Assembly (NCBI GenBank): GCA_036526135.1
Contig: DATCZA010000061.1
Span: forward strand, 5,611 to 69,610
DNA length: 64,000 bases
Direction of reading: 5' to 3'
Origin: UBA2965 sp036526135
GTDB lineage: Bacteria; Pseudomonadota; Gammaproteobacteria; Pseudomonadales; Azotimanducaceae
Part shown: one piece after another, positions 8,237 to 16,965 of the stretch
Position numbering within the stretch: position 1 is the stretch's first letter
How the letters are laid out: each line of letters begins with the position of its first letter
Notes under the pieces: generated by a model
Told to the model about the DNA's origin: nothing
Seen by the model: the letters and a program-made list of their open reading frames with translations, nothing else
Database searches by the model: none
Program-made: the position numbers and the translations under genes

Positions 8237-9294
8237 CGCAGACTCCGACAGGCTTCCGCTATGTTCTCTTCAAACGACTCGGAGTCGTCCAGATCGCCAT
8301 AAAACTCGTCAATGAACCGCGACAGGTCGCGGCGGGTGCGATCCGAAAATCCCTCTACCTCATCAACCAGCGCGTAAATGGCCTGACGCTTGGACTGAAT
8401 CGTCTCCACCGCGGCATCGAGATACTCGGTTCCGCGACAGAATCCCCTGTACTTGCGATCTCTTACGTTACGCTGGCCGAGCCCATCCGGCGGCACAGCG
8501 TACGGCGCATCGACCAGCCCCGACACGTCAAAATCATAAGGGATGGGAATGACCTCTCCAGCGGCATTGGAGAACAGCACCGAGTTGTGGCAGCAGGCTT
8601 CGCCAACAGGTCCTGCAAGAAAAGAAAAGTCGGTGTTGCTGATCAGATACTGGTACAACTCCGCGAGCGCGGCAGCAGCCGGCTCATGGGCGGATGGAGC
8701 AACCTTCGCCACCGACAACGGCTCCAACCCCAGACGGCGGGCAACGCGGTCTTCATGCTCGATGACGAAGCTTGGCTTGGTCGTCACCTTATCCTTGCGA
8801 TCGGTATCCACGTAGTTGACACGCATCAGGCGCACCCGAAAAGACGTATCCGTGAGCAGGTTTAGGATTCGATACGCCAGGTATTCCTTAAGGACCAACT
8901 GCTCGTAGGAGGCCGATGTCTTGCAGTAGGCCACGAGCTTGAGCTTGTCCTGCTTCTCGAACAGGGTATCTTTGACGTCTTTCTTTGCGAGGTTGAGGCG
9001 AATGGGCGGGAAAGAACACACATCCCTCACACGCCTCGACTTGCCACGGGCACGCAAACGCACCGGCACCGTGTGCTCACCTGTTGCGTCGCTGAACGTC
9101 AGCGTGCCCGGTCGCTGCTGCTGCTTGTCGTCATTGTCCCGAGCGATGGACTGAAACGGACCGGACAACGTGATCTCTAGCAGGTCGTTGCTCGCAAACA
9201 GCGGATCCGGACCCGCGGGCTCCTTACCGGGGTCCGCAGCCCAGCTGGAGGATCCCGCCAGCATGGTTACGAGCACCAACGCACGGATCAACAT
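8233..9294 (-). CDS. exported CotH/kinase-like protein
   Basis: A 353-residue protein with a cleavable signal peptide (cleavage probably after SSWAA, residue 20). The C-terminal two thirds resemble a bacterial family with a CotH/protein-kinase-like fold. They show LVLKEYLAYRILNLLTDTSF (134-152), a possible adenine-region strand PSFVIEHED, then YLISNTD (216-222), CCHN (234-237) and IPYDFDVSGL (251-260). SNTD and YDFD sit where kinases carry the catalytic loop and metal-binding DFG-like aspartate, so unlike the fused domain upstream this copy appears catalytically complete. I chose the ATG at the signal peptide; upstream GGGGGG can serve as ribosome binding site. It is convergent with, and overlaps by four bases, the alpha/beta-hydrolase gene. 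Acceptor substrate is unknown. Confidence 0.75.
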   Translation of the reverse strand: MLIRALVLVTMLAGSSSWAADPGKEPAGPDPLFASNDLLEITLSGPFQSIARDNDDKQQQRPGTLTFSDATGEHTVPVRLRARGKSRRVRDVCSFPPIRLNLAKKDVKDTLFEKQDKLKLVAYCKTSASYEQLVLKEYLAYRILNLLTDTSFRVRLMRVNYVDTDRKDKVTTKPSFVIEHEDRVARRLGLEPLSVAKVAPSAHEPAAAALAELYQYLISNTDFSFLAGPVGEACCHNSVLFSNAAGEVIPIPYDFDVSGLVDAPYAVPPDGLGQRNVRDRKYRGFCRGTEYLDAAVETIQSKRQAIYALVDEVEGFSDRTRRDLSRFIDEFYGDLDDSESFEENIAEACRSLR

Positions 9295-9532
9295 CTGTAA
9301 TGCCCCCCAAACAATCTCATCGCCTGTTTCGGACGCCGCTTCGAGCCCGCCATCAGCGAAGGAGCCTTTCCGCTCAATCGACTTTCTGTTGAGCTCCGAT
9401 CCATCTGCTACCCTTTGAGACTGCATGAATCGTTGACAAGGGTCAATTGAACAGCCGACCGTCGCGAACAGTGTCTGATCGACAGGCGTAGCGACCTGGC
9501 GTTAACCTAGCGGCAGCTTTACGGAGAACGAC

Positions 9533-10768
9533 ATGCAGCGCAGCGAAGCCAACGATGGCCGGTGGGCACGAAGGGCCTTTCTCCGATCGGGGGCCTTGAC
9601 GGGAACCATGGCCGGCCTGCCATTTGCCCGAGGGGCGGCACAAGCACCGGAAAACGGTCGCGTTCGCCACTACGCGAAACTCGGACGCACCGGGTTGCAG
9701 ATATCCGACATTTCTTTCGGCGCCAGCCGCCTGCGTCGCGGGGAGACCGACGTGGTCCGGCACGCCGTGGACCGCGGCGTCAACTACTTCGATACGGCGG
9801 ACAGCTATACGGGCGGACAGTCCGAAATGGTCATCGGCGAAGCCCTCAGCGGGATGCGCGACCGTCACTACATCGCCACCAAGACCATGGCCGGGGCCTA
9901 TGACTCCGCTGACCGGATCATGCAGGCACTCGAAGGCAGCCTGAAGCGCCTGAAGACGGACTACGTCGACGTCTACTTCAATCACGCGGTCAACGATGTT
10001 CAGCGCCTCGAGAACGACGCATGGTTCGAGTTCGCAGAGCGAGCAAAAGCCCAGGGGAAAATCCGCTTCACCGGCATTTCCGGACACGGGGGGAGGCTCA
10101 ACGAGTGCCTTCAGCATGCCCTGGACGAAGACCTGGTTGACGTGATCCTCGTCGCCCACAATTTCGGCCAGGACCCGGCGTTCTACGAAGGGTTGACGCG
10201 ATCGTGGGATCTGGTGGCTACCCAGCCCGACCTGCCTGCGACGCTTGCTCGAGCCAAGAGGGACGACATCGGCGTCATCGCGATGAAGACGCTCGTGGGC
10301 GCAAGGCTCAATGACATGCGCCCCTACGAGCGGGACGGATCCACTTTCGCCCAGGCCGCCTTCCGCTGGACGCTCAGCAATCCCCACGTGGACGGTCTCA
10401 TCATCAGCATGACGTCCACTGACCGCATAGACGAGTTCCTGGCGGCGTCAGGGACCGGAGCCCCCGGGCCGAAAGACCTTGCCCTGCTGCGTCGTTACGC
10501 GCAGCTAAACAGCGTTACCTACTGTCGGCAGGCGTGCAGCGCGTGCGAGAGCTCGTGCCCCTACGACGTGCCGATCCCCGACGTGCTTCGGATGCGAATG
10601 TACGCAACCGACTACCAGGACGTCGACTTCGCGCGGCGCGAGTACGCGGCTCTCACCACGGACGCCGCCGCCTGCTTGTCCTGCTCGGGTGAGCCATGCG
10701 CGAGCGCCTGCATCTATGGGCTCGACGTCAGCGCCCTGTGTGCGCCCACGCACCGCATGCTGGCCTGA
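9533..10768 (+). CDS. Tat-exported aldo/keto reductase with C-terminal [4Fe-4S] cysteine motifs
   Basis: A 411-residue protein with a twin-arginine signal (RRAFLRSG, residues 13-20, then a hydrophobic stretch to about residue 37). Residues 45-310 form an aldo/keto reductase barrel with the tetrad D87, Y92, K117 and H151 (FDTADSY, TKT, FNHAV). The C-terminal 85 residues add two cysteine groups, 331/335/338/342 (ending C-P) and 381/384/389/393, suggesting two iron-sulfur clusters. This layout is known from a subgroup of bacterial aldo/keto reductases, and Tat export fits folding with cofactors in the cytoplasm. It is separated by five bases from larC, suggesting co-transcription with the larCBE genes. 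Substrate and physiological electron donor are unknown. Confidence 0.87.
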   Translation: MQRSEANDGRWARRAFLRSGALTGTMAGLPFARGAAQAPENGRVRHYAKLGRTGLQISDISFGASRLRRGETDVVRHAVDRGVNYFDTADSYTGGQSEMVIGEALSGMRDRHYIATKTMAGAYDSADRIMQALEGSLKRLKTDYVDVYFNHAVNDVQRLENDAWFEFAERAKAQGKIRFTGISGHGGRLNECLQHALDEDLVDVILVAHNFGQDPAFYEGLTRSWDLVATQPDLPATLARAKRDDIGVIAMKTLVGARLNDMRPYERDGSTFAQAAFRWTLSNPHVDGLIISMTSTDRIDEFLAASGTGAPGPKDLALLRRYAQLNSVTYCRQACSACESSCPYDVPIPDVLRMRMYATDYQDVDFARREYAALTTDAAACLSCSGEPCASACIYGLDVSALCAPTHRMLA

Positions 10769-10773
10769 TTTCA

Positions 10774-11976
10774 ATGAGGACGCTCTACTACGACTGCTTC
10801 AGCGGCATCAGCGGAGATATGCACATCGGTGCCATGGTGGATGTGGGCGTGCCGGTCGACTACCTGGCAACCGAGCTCGACAAGCTCTGCCTAGCTGACG
10901 AGTTTCGACTGCAGATCGAACCTGCCAGCAAGATGGGTATCGCAGGAACGAAGGCTACCGTGGTCATCGACCCCGCCAGACCGCAACCTCCGGCCCGGCA
11001 CCTCGCAGACGTTCGCTCCATCATCGAGAGCGCAGGCTACGAGGAGCCCGTGGCCACCACGGCCCTCGGTATCTTTCAGCGAATCGCAGACGCCGAGGCT
11101 CTGGTCCACGGCACCACGCCAGACAAGGTGCACTTCCACGAGGTCGGGGCGACCGACTCGATCGTCGACATCGTCGCTGCGGCTGTGTGCATTCACCAAC
11201 TTGCCGTCGACCGGGTGATGTGCGGCCCCATCGAGGTGGGCAGCGGCGTCGTTCGCTGCGCGCACGGCATCATGCCCGTCCCTGCGCCCGCCACCGCGCT
11301 TCTGCTCGAAGGCGTGCCCTGCCACTTCGGGCGTGTGGACGGAGAGGCTACCACCCCGACCGGGGCAGCCATCCTCAGGGAGATCGTCGACGACTTCCAA
11401 GCGCCACGCAATTTTCGAGTCGCAAAACTCGGCTATGGCATCGGCCAGAAGGACTTCTCCGTGCCCAACGTCCTGCGCGTCATGCTCGGTGAAGAGGAAG
11501 CCGCTGCGGCGGCCGAGCCGTACGAGGTCGAGTCGAATCTCGAGGTGGAGTGCAACATAGACGACATGAGCGCCGAAGCCTTTCAGCCACTCGTTCAGGA
11601 CCTGCTCGACGCTGGCGCTAAGGACGTCTTCCTCACGCCGGTCATCATGAAGAAGTCCCGTCCCGGGACCAAAGTCACCGTGCTGGTCGGCGAGGAGCGC
11701 TTCGACGCCACGTTGGAAGCCCTGTTCGCCGGCTCTACCACCATCGGTGCCCGCGTTCACCGCGTCGAGAAGCGGATGCTCCCCCGGGAGGCCCGGCGGA
11801 TGACCACCTCTCTGGGCGAGGTCCGCATCAAGCTCGTCACCCGCCCCGACGGACGTCGGACCTGGAAAGTCGAGCACGACGATCTGGTTGCCCTGGCGGA
11901 ACGCCACGCCATGAGCTACCTGGACGTCAGGCATATGATAGAGGTCGAAGCCCGGCGGGAGCTCGGTGACTCATGA
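10774..11976 (+). CDS. larC: LarC, nickel insertion protein of the nickel-pincer cofactor pathway
   Basis: LarC inserts nickel into the pyridinium-3,5-bisthiocarboxylic acid mononucleotide, the last step in making the NPN cofactor. Seen here: the N-terminal YYDCFSGISGDMHIGA motif, the histidine-containing KVHFHEVGATDSIVDIV, PAPAT followed by a hydrophobic helix, and the C-terminal ECNIDDMSAEAF and TPVIMKKSRPGTKVTVL segments. The 400-residue length is that of a complete LarC. In Lactobacillus plantarum the gene needs a programmed frameshift (larC1/larC2); here it is one uninterrupted frame. I chose the ATG five bases after the previous stop. It overlaps larB by four bases (ATGA). Confidence 0.95.
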   Translation: MRTLYYDCFSGISGDMHIGAMVDVGVPVDYLATELDKLCLADEFRLQIEPASKMGIAGTKATVVIDPARPQPPARHLADVRSIIESAGYEEPVATTALGIFQRIADAEALVHGTTPDKVHFHEVGATDSIVDIVAAAVCIHQLAVDRVMCGPIEVGSGVVRCAHGIMPVPAPATALLLEGVPCHFGRVDGEATTPTGAAILREIVDDFQAPRNFRVAKLGYGIGQKDFSVPNVLRVMLGEEEAAAAAEPYEVESNLEVECNIDDMSAEAFQPLVQDLLDAGAKDVFLTPVIMKKSRPGTKVTVLVGEERFDATLEALFAGSTTIGARVHRVEKRMLPREARRMTTSLGEVRIKLVTRPDGRRTWKVEHDDLVALAERHAMSYLDVRHMIEVEARRELGDS

Positions 11977-12725
11977 GCGCGCAGCACGACGAGCTTGCGG
12001 CTCTGCTGGAGGCATATCGCGAGGGCACGGTTGCGCTGGATGAAGCGTTGTCGGGCATTCGCGCGGCGTTCTTTCAGGACCTGCAGCACAGCACCATCGA
12101 CCATGACCGTCGGCGTAGAACCGGCGCGGCAGAGGTCATATACGGCCAGCACAAGACCCCGCAGCAGATTGCCGACACCTTCGCCGCCCTGGCCGAGACG
12201 GGCGGTGACGTTCTCGCCACCCGGGTGAGCGCCGAGGCTTACGAGCTCCTCGAGGCCCGAGTGCCGCACGCACGCTACCACCGTGATGCGGAGCTGGTGA
12301 TGCTGAAGCAGAGCGAGCCCGACCCCGCGCCCACGAAGATCGCCGTCGTCACCGCCGGCACGTCCGACTACCGGGTGGCCGAGGAAGCCGCGCTGACCGC
12401 CGAGTTCTACGACAGCCCGGTTATCCGCATCAGCGACGTCGGCGTGGCCGGCCTGCACAGGTTGCTGAGCCGGATCGACGCCATCCGCGCCGCTCGGGTG
12501 GTCGTTGTGGTTGCGGGGATGGAGGGCGCTCTGCCCAGCGTGATCGGAGGGCTGGTGGATAAACCCGTGATCGCCGTGCCCACGAGCGTCGGTTACGGCG
12601 CCGCGTTCGACGGGGTTGCCGCCCTGCTCGGAATGCTGACGAGCTGTGCATCCGGCGTCGGCGTCGTTAACATCGACAACGGCTTTGGCGCGGGTTTCCT
12701 CGCCAACATGATCAACCGCCTCTGA
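11973..12725 (+). CDS. larB: LarB, pyridinium-3,5-biscarboxylic acid mononucleotide synthase
   Basis: LarB carboxylates and hydrolyses nicotinic acid adenine dinucleotide, the first committed step of nickel-pincer cofactor synthesis. The 250-residue protein shows the N-terminal LarB signature RRRRTGAAEVIYGQHKTPQQI (split here around E-V-I-Y-G). Its C-terminal PurE-like domain has VVTAGTSDYRVAEEA, VVVVAGMEGALPSVIGGL, VGYGAAFDGVAALLGMLTSC and the end NIDNGFGAGFLA. The conserved cysteine in MLTSC is the residue proposed to attack the pyridinium ring in the family. It lies between larC (4-base overlap) and larE in one transcription unit. Confidence 0.95.
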   Translation: MSAQHDELAALLEAYREGTVALDEALSGIRAAFFQDLQHSTIDHDRRRRTGAAEVIYGQHKTPQQIADTFAALAETGGDVLATRVSAEAYELLEARVPHARYHRDAELVMLKQSEPDPAPTKIAVVTAGTSDYRVAEEAALTAEFYDSPVIRISDVGVAGLHRLLSRIDAIRAARVVVVVAGMEGALPSVIGGLVDKPVIAVPTSVGYGAAFDGVAALLGMLTSCASGVGVVNIDNGFGAGFLANMINRL

Positions 12726-12735
12726 GAGACTGCAC

Positions 12736-13563
12736 GTGGACGCCAAACTTGGTGCGAAATACGAGAAGCTGAAACGTCGAATCGCGGCGTTTGATAGCGC
12801 GATCGTCGCGTTCTCGGGCGGCGTCGACAGCTCGCTCGTCGCGTACGTTACCGCTGAAGTTCTGGGGCCCAGGGCGCTGGCGGTAACTTCCGGCTCAAAG
12901 AGCCTGAAGCGGAGCGACCTTCATCTTGCCGTCGAGCTGGCCGACAAATGGGGTATGCAGCATCGCGTCATCGTCACCGATGAGCTCAGCAAGCCGGATT
13001 ATCGGGCCAATCCCATCGACCGCTGCTTCCACTGCAAATCGTCTCTGTACGCCGCGCTGACGGCCATCGCCCGGGAAGAGGGTTACGCCATGATCTTCAG
13101 CGGGACGAATTGCGACGATCTGGGCGATCACCGGCCGGGCCTCAAAGCGGCAGACGATCACGGCGTGACCGCCCCGCTGGTCGAGGCCGGTTTCGGAAAG
13201 GCCGATATCCGGGCTTTAGCCGACGAGCTCGGATTGGACAATGCTCAGAAACCCCAATCCGCCTGCCTTTCGAGTCGTTTTCCCTACGGAACGGCCATCG
13301 ACGAGAACCGATTGGCACAGGTCGAACAGGCCGAGGATGTGCTGGCGTCTTTCGGTTTTACGCAGTTCCGTATCCGGCATCACGGGGACGTGGCGCGGCT
13401 CGAACTGCTGCCCGACGAGATACCCGCCGCGCTCGATCGTGCGGCGGACATCGAGTCGGCCATTCGCGCCTGCGGCTACCGGTTCGTTGCCGTGGACCTG
13501 CGAGGTTTCCGGTCCGGATCTCTGAACGAAGGCATGGTCAAGGTGGTCAACCTGCCCGCCTGA
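12736..13563 (+). CDS. larE: LarE, ATP-dependent sacrificial sulfur transferase
   Basis: LarE converts the two carboxyls of the pincer precursor to thiocarboxyls. The 275-residue protein has the N-type PP-loop SGGVDSS (27-33), the family segment RCFHCKSSLY (96-105), FSGTNCDDLGDHRPGL, and KPQSACLSSRFPYG. The cysteine in that last motif (C177) matches Cys176 of Lactobacillus LarE, whose sulfur is donated, leaving dehydroalanine. The GTG start lies 10 bases after larB. A larA-type racemase, the best known user of the cofactor, is not in this window; the neighbours on both sides are aldo/keto reductases. Confidence 0.94.
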   Translation: MDAKLGAKYEKLKRRIAAFDSAIVAFSGGVDSSLVAYVTAEVLGPRALAVTSGSKSLKRSDLHLAVELADKWGMQHRVIVTDELSKPDYRANPIDRCFHCKSSLYAALTAIAREEGYAMIFSGTNCDDLGDHRPGLKAADDHGVTAPLVEAGFGKADIRALADELGLDNAQKPQSACLSSRFPYGTAIDENRLAQVEQAEDVLASFGFTQFRIRHHGDVARLELLPDEIPAALDRAADIESAIRACGYRFVAVDLRGFRSGSLNEGMVKVVNLPA

Positions 13564-13636
13564 CCCGGAGGGCTCGTTGCACCGTCCTGGACCGTTGGGC
13601 CATGATTACAGTCACTCGAGCAAGCAGCGGATCGAC

Positions 13637-14518
13637 ATGATCGAGAAAATTCCTTTTGGCCGCACGGGCCACGAGAGCACCAGGACCCTATTCGGCGCGG
13701 CCGCGCTGGGAAGCATGAGCCCGGAGCGCGCCGAGGGCGTCCTGGCCACCCTGCTGGAGCATGGGGTCAATCACATCGACACGGCGGCAAGCTACGGCGA
13801 TTCCGAGCTGCGGCTGGCGCCCTGGCTGGCAGCAAATCGGGCGAGCTTCTTTCTCGCCACCAAAACCGACCAGCGGACGGGCTCCGCAGCCCGTGCACAG
13901 CTCGAAAGGTCGCTGGAGCGCTTAGGCGTGGATCAGGTCGATCTCATTCAGATGCACAATCTGGTCGACGAGCAGGAGTGGGAAACCGCAATGGCCCCCG
14001 GGGGCGCCCTGGAGGCACTGATAGACGCCAGAGCCGAAGGCCTGGTCCGCTTCATCGGCGTCACCGGTCACGGTACCCGCGTCGCCGCGATGCATCTGAA
14101 AAGCCTCGAGCAGTTCGACTTCGACTCCGTGCTCCTGCCCTACAACTTCACGATGATGCAGCAATCTGACTACGCGGCAGACGTGGAAGCGCTGCTGAAG
14201 ATCTGCAAATCCCGAAACGTCGCGGTGCAGACGATCAAGTCGGTGGCGCGCCGGCGGTGGACGGACGACGACGCGGACAAGCGTTTCAGCTGGTACATGC
14301 CCCTGCGCGACCGGGAAAGCCTTCAGCGAGCCGTGCACTTCGTCCTCTCCCGCCCCGGCCTCTTCCTCAACACCTCCAGCGACGCGACCATACTTCCGCT
14401 GATCCTGGAGGCCGCGAGCCAGCCTGCCGAGGCGCCGGATCCGGACGCCATGCGTTGCGACGTGAACGCCCTAGGGATGGAACCGCTGTTCGTCCGCGGC
14501 GTCTCTGACACGATCTGA
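13637..14518 (+). CDS. aldo/keto reductase family protein
   Basis: A 293-residue cytoplasmic aldo/keto reductase-type protein, without signal peptide or iron-sulfur motifs. It shows FGRTGHESTRTLFGAAALG, HIDTAASYGDSELRL with Asp and Tyr of the tetrad, ATKTDQRTG with the Lys, and LIQMHNLVD with the His. The C-terminal part (NTSSDATILPLIL) normally contacts the nicotinamide cofactor. I chose the ATG at MIEKIPFGRTG because the 20 residues before it have no family similarity. It lies 73 bases after larE and 12 bases before an FAD oxidoreductase on the same strand, so may belong to the same operon. Substrate unknown. Confidence 0.85.
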   Translation: MIEKIPFGRTGHESTRTLFGAAALGSMSPERAEGVLATLLEHGVNHIDTAASYGDSELRLAPWLAANRASFFLATKTDQRTGSAARAQLERSLERLGVDQVDLIQMHNLVDEQEWETAMAPGGALEALIDARAEGLVRFIGVTGHGTRVAAMHLKSLEQFDFDSVLLPYNFTMMQQSDYAADVEALLKICKSRNVAVQTIKSVARRRWTDDDADKRFSWYMPLRDRESLQRAVHFVLSRPGLFLNTSSDATILPLILEAASQPAEAPDPDAMRCDVNALGMEPLFVRGVSDTI

Positions 14519-14530
14519 CGCAACAACCCT

Positions 14531-16036
14531 GTGGGCCAGAGCATCGCCATCGTCGGTTCGGGCATCTGCGGGATGTGCACGGCCATGACGCTCGCGGGGC
14601 AAGGGCACGACATCACCGTGTTCGACAAGGACGTCTCGCCACCTGCAGGCAGCGCAGAGGAGGCTTTTTTCAGCTGGGAGCGTCGGGGCGCCGCGCAGTT
14701 CCGACACCCGCATGCGTTTCTGGGCCTGATGTGCAACCTGATCGAGGAGCGCTACCCTGAGCTTCTCGATGCCTTTTACGCTGCTGGAGCGAGACGGGTC
14801 GATTTACAGGAGATGCTCCCGGCGGAGCTGCGAGAGAGTTACCGACCCGTGAGGGGTGACGAGAAGCTCTGGGTCCTGCTCTGTCGCCGAGCCACCATAG
14901 AGACCATCATTCGCCAGTACGTGGGCGCTCTTCCCGGGATCAGGATCGTGAATCCCTGTAAGGTCACGGACCTCATTACAGACTCGGAAGGGGGCCGTCT
15001 GCAGGTTAAGGGGCTCATGATTCAGCGTGAGCACGAAGGCGAGGTGACACCGTTTCAAGCAGACGTCGTCATCGACGCGAGCGGACGGCGAACCCGCTTT
15101 CCGCGGTGGTTCGCACAACGGGGTTGCACCATCCCCGAGGAAAAACATGATGCGGAGCTCGTCTACTACACGCGGCATTACCGCCTGAAGGAGGGCCGAT
15201 CGGAGCCTGCCCGAAGCGACCGTTCCGGGGCGGGCGATCTGGGGTACCTCAAGTTCGGCGTGTTCCCTGGCGACAACGGCCACTTCGCTATCATTCTGTG
15301 CGTGCCCACGCCCGAGACCGCCATCAGAAAGGCCGTCCGCAGCGGCGACCTGTTCGACAGGATCTGCTTGAGCATTCCAGGCCTCGAACCCTGGCTGGCC
15401 GATGGCCGCGCAGAGGCCACCACCGATCCATTCGGCATCGGCGACATCAACGCCGTATGGCGAAACTTCGTCCGCGACGGCCAACCGCTGGCCGCGAATT
15501 TTTTCGCCATTGGCGACGCCGCCGTGCGCACGAACCCTTTGTACGGACGCGGATGCAGCACCGGGCTCCTGCATGCCAGCATTCTTACTGACGTGCTCGC
15601 CGAGACATCAGACCCGGTCGAGCGAGCGCTGGCCTTTCATCAACGCACGGTGAGCGAGCTAAGGCCCATTTACGACGCGAGCCTGGGCGAGGATCGCCGC
15701 GGCATCAAACGCGCAACGGCGAGCATGGCGGGCGGGCTGCTCGAACCGCCGCGGACCTTGCGCCGCTGGTTCGCGCTGGCATTCGGCGACGCGCTGAGCG
15801 CCGCTTCCCGGGAGCAGGCCCACGTGCTGCGCGGCGCCTTGCGTTCGTTCCATCTGCTCGAAAAGCCCGGAGAGTTCCTGAACGACTGGCGTATCCGGCG
15901 CACCGTGCTGCGCTACATGCTGCGCGGGCGCAAGCGTAACGCGACCATGCGTCTGCAGCCTGGACCGGAGCGTGTCGAGCTCCACGAGCTGCTCGGTTTG
16001 CAGGCCCCCGAGCCCACAGCCGAACCTGCACCGTAA
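14531..16036 (+). CDS. FAD-dependent oxidoreductase / monooxygenase-like protein
   Basis: A 501-residue flavoprotein beginning with a dinucleotide-binding motif IAIVGSGICGMCTAMTLAGQ and continuing with AQFRHPHAFLGLM, a segment typical of FAD monooxygenases related to epoxidases and halogenase-like enzymes. A second FAD motif, FFAIGDAAVRTNPLYGRGCSTGLLHA, lies near residues 325-350. I do not see the W-x-W-x-I-P motif of tryptophan halogenases. The last 100 residues are helical and basic. The start is GTG twelve bases after the aldo/keto reductase stop. Expected chemistry is hydroxylation or epoxidation with FADH2, but the substrate cannot be named. A cupin gene follows 58 bases downstream. Confidence 0.8.
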   Translation: MGQSIAIVGSGICGMCTAMTLAGQGHDITVFDKDVSPPAGSAEEAFFSWERRGAAQFRHPHAFLGLMCNLIEERYPELLDAFYAAGARRVDLQEMLPAELRESYRPVRGDEKLWVLLCRRATIETIIRQYVGALPGIRIVNPCKVTDLITDSEGGRLQVKGLMIQREHEGEVTPFQADVVIDASGRRTRFPRWFAQRGCTIPEEKHDAELVYYTRHYRLKEGRSEPARSDRSGAGDLGYLKFGVFPGDNGHFAIILCVPTPETAIRKAVRSGDLFDRICLSIPGLEPWLADGRAEATTDPFGIGDINAVWRNFVRDGQPLAANFFAIGDAAVRTNPLYGRGCSTGLLHASILTDVLAETSDPVERALAFHQRTVSELRPIYDASLGEDRRGIKRATASMAGGLLEPPRTLRRWFALAFGDALSAASREQAHVLRGALRSFHLLEKPGEFLNDWRIRRTVLRYMLRGRKRNATMRLQPGPERVELHELLGLQAPEPTAEPAP

Positions 16037-16094
16037 ACCCTGTACAATTGCCCTGAAGTCTTCGAGCATCCGGAATGCCTTCAACGGGGGAAAC

Positions 16095-16424
16095 ATGAAC
16101 ACGAGCGCCTGGCAGGTCTTTCACGTCGACGATCTCAAGTCGAAACTCAAGGGCGGCGCGGTGGAGTACAAAGAGTTTCTGCGGGTGCCCTCGGTCTCTT
16201 GTGGTCTGTATCACCTGGCCGCAGGCTCTCAGGACATGCAGACCCCTCACGACGAGGACGAGATGTACTTCGTCGTCGACGGCCGAGCCCGGCTGAAGGT
16301 AGGCGACGAGATATACGAGGTGCGGCCGGGATCCGTCCTCTACGTTCAGGCGACGGAGGAACATTCATTTTTCGAGATTGAGGAGGACATGACCCTTTTG
16401 GTCTTCTTCGCCTCCACCAGCTGA
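16095..16424 (+). CDS. small cupin-domain protein
   Basis: A 109-residue single cupin. The first cupin motif is recognisable as the TPHDEDEMYFVVDGRARLKVGD segment (H-x-D/E-x-D-E...G) and the second as GSVLYVQATEEHSFFEI, with the histidine in EEH. Cupins of this size bind a metal and act as small dioxygenases or isomerases, or as binding proteins. GGGGG stands six bases before the ATG; the upstream in-frame residues are unlike the family. It follows the FAD oxidoreductase on the same strand and converges with an SRPBCC gene 12 bases away. Specific role unknown. Confidence 0.83.
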   Translation: MNTSAWQVFHVDDLKSKLKGGAVEYKEFLRVPSVSCGLYHLAAGSQDMQTPHDEDEMYFVVDGRARLKVGDEIYEVRPGSVLYVQATEEHSFFEIEEDMTLLVFFASTS

Positions 16425-16436
16425 TCCCGGCGGGCC

Positions 16437-16886
16437 TCAGATGACTGAAAAGTACGCCTCCAGCTGATCGAGGAAAAGCGCCCAGCTTGCCTGGTGCGCG
16501 TCTCTCGAGCCGCCGTCCGGGTAGCCATCGACCACGATGTCGATCCGGGTACCGCCACCAAGGTCGGCAAAGCTGACGTGGGTCCGCGTGCTGATCCGCT
16601 CCTCGCCGTCGACTTCGAATATCGAGGTGTAACTGAGCTTGTCCGGGACGTGAAAGCTATCGAAACGGCCTCGTTGCCCGTAAGCGCGCCCGTCCAACCC
16701 GGTCCAGGTCAGCAGATAAGCGCCGCCCTCACGGGCGTCGACCTCGGCATGCCTGTCGAAATCGGGGCCCGGCGAGTACCAGTTCTCCAGGTGATCGGCA
16801 TGGGTCCAGACGTCGAAAACGAGCTCGCGGGGCACGAAGAGCTCACGGCTAACGACCAGCGAGCAGGACGTGTCGGGTTCACTCAT
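16437..16886 (-). CDS. SRPBCC / AHSA1-like domain protein
   Basis: A 149-residue protein of the START/Bet v 1-like SRPBCC superfamily, AHSA1 group: VSRELFVPRELVFDVWTHAD at the N terminus, followed by WYSPGPDFDRHAEVDAREGG, the strands YLLTWTGLDGR and ISTRTHVSFADLGGGTRIDI, and the terminal helix ASWALFLDQLEAYF. These proteins form a hydrophobic pocket for lipid-like ligands. I chose the ATG at MSEPDTSC. It lies 79 bases after the CYP153-type P450 gene on the same strand, so may be the last gene of that operon and might bind its hydrophobic substrate or product. That is inference. Confidence 0.8.
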   Translation of the reverse strand: MSEPDTSCSLVVSRELFVPRELVFDVWTHADHLENWYSPGPDFDRHAEVDAREGGAYLLTWTGLDGRAYGQRGRFDSFHVPDKLSYTSIFEVDGEERISTRTHVSFADLGGGTRIDIVVDGYPDGGSRDAHQASWALFLDQLEAYFSVI

Positions 16887-16965
16887 CTGGCTGTCGTCCT
16901 CAATCACCTGCAATCCTTGGCAACTTTTCGAAGTCGGCGACCGTGCTCTCCTGGGGAACGGGCTC

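Noticed and set aside
9433..9446. TTGAC-AAGG-GTCAA inverted repeat and TTGACA-like -35 box upstream of the Tat aldo/keto reductase
   Set aside because: Arms are only five bases and no -10 box is found at proper spacing, so chance occurrence is likely.
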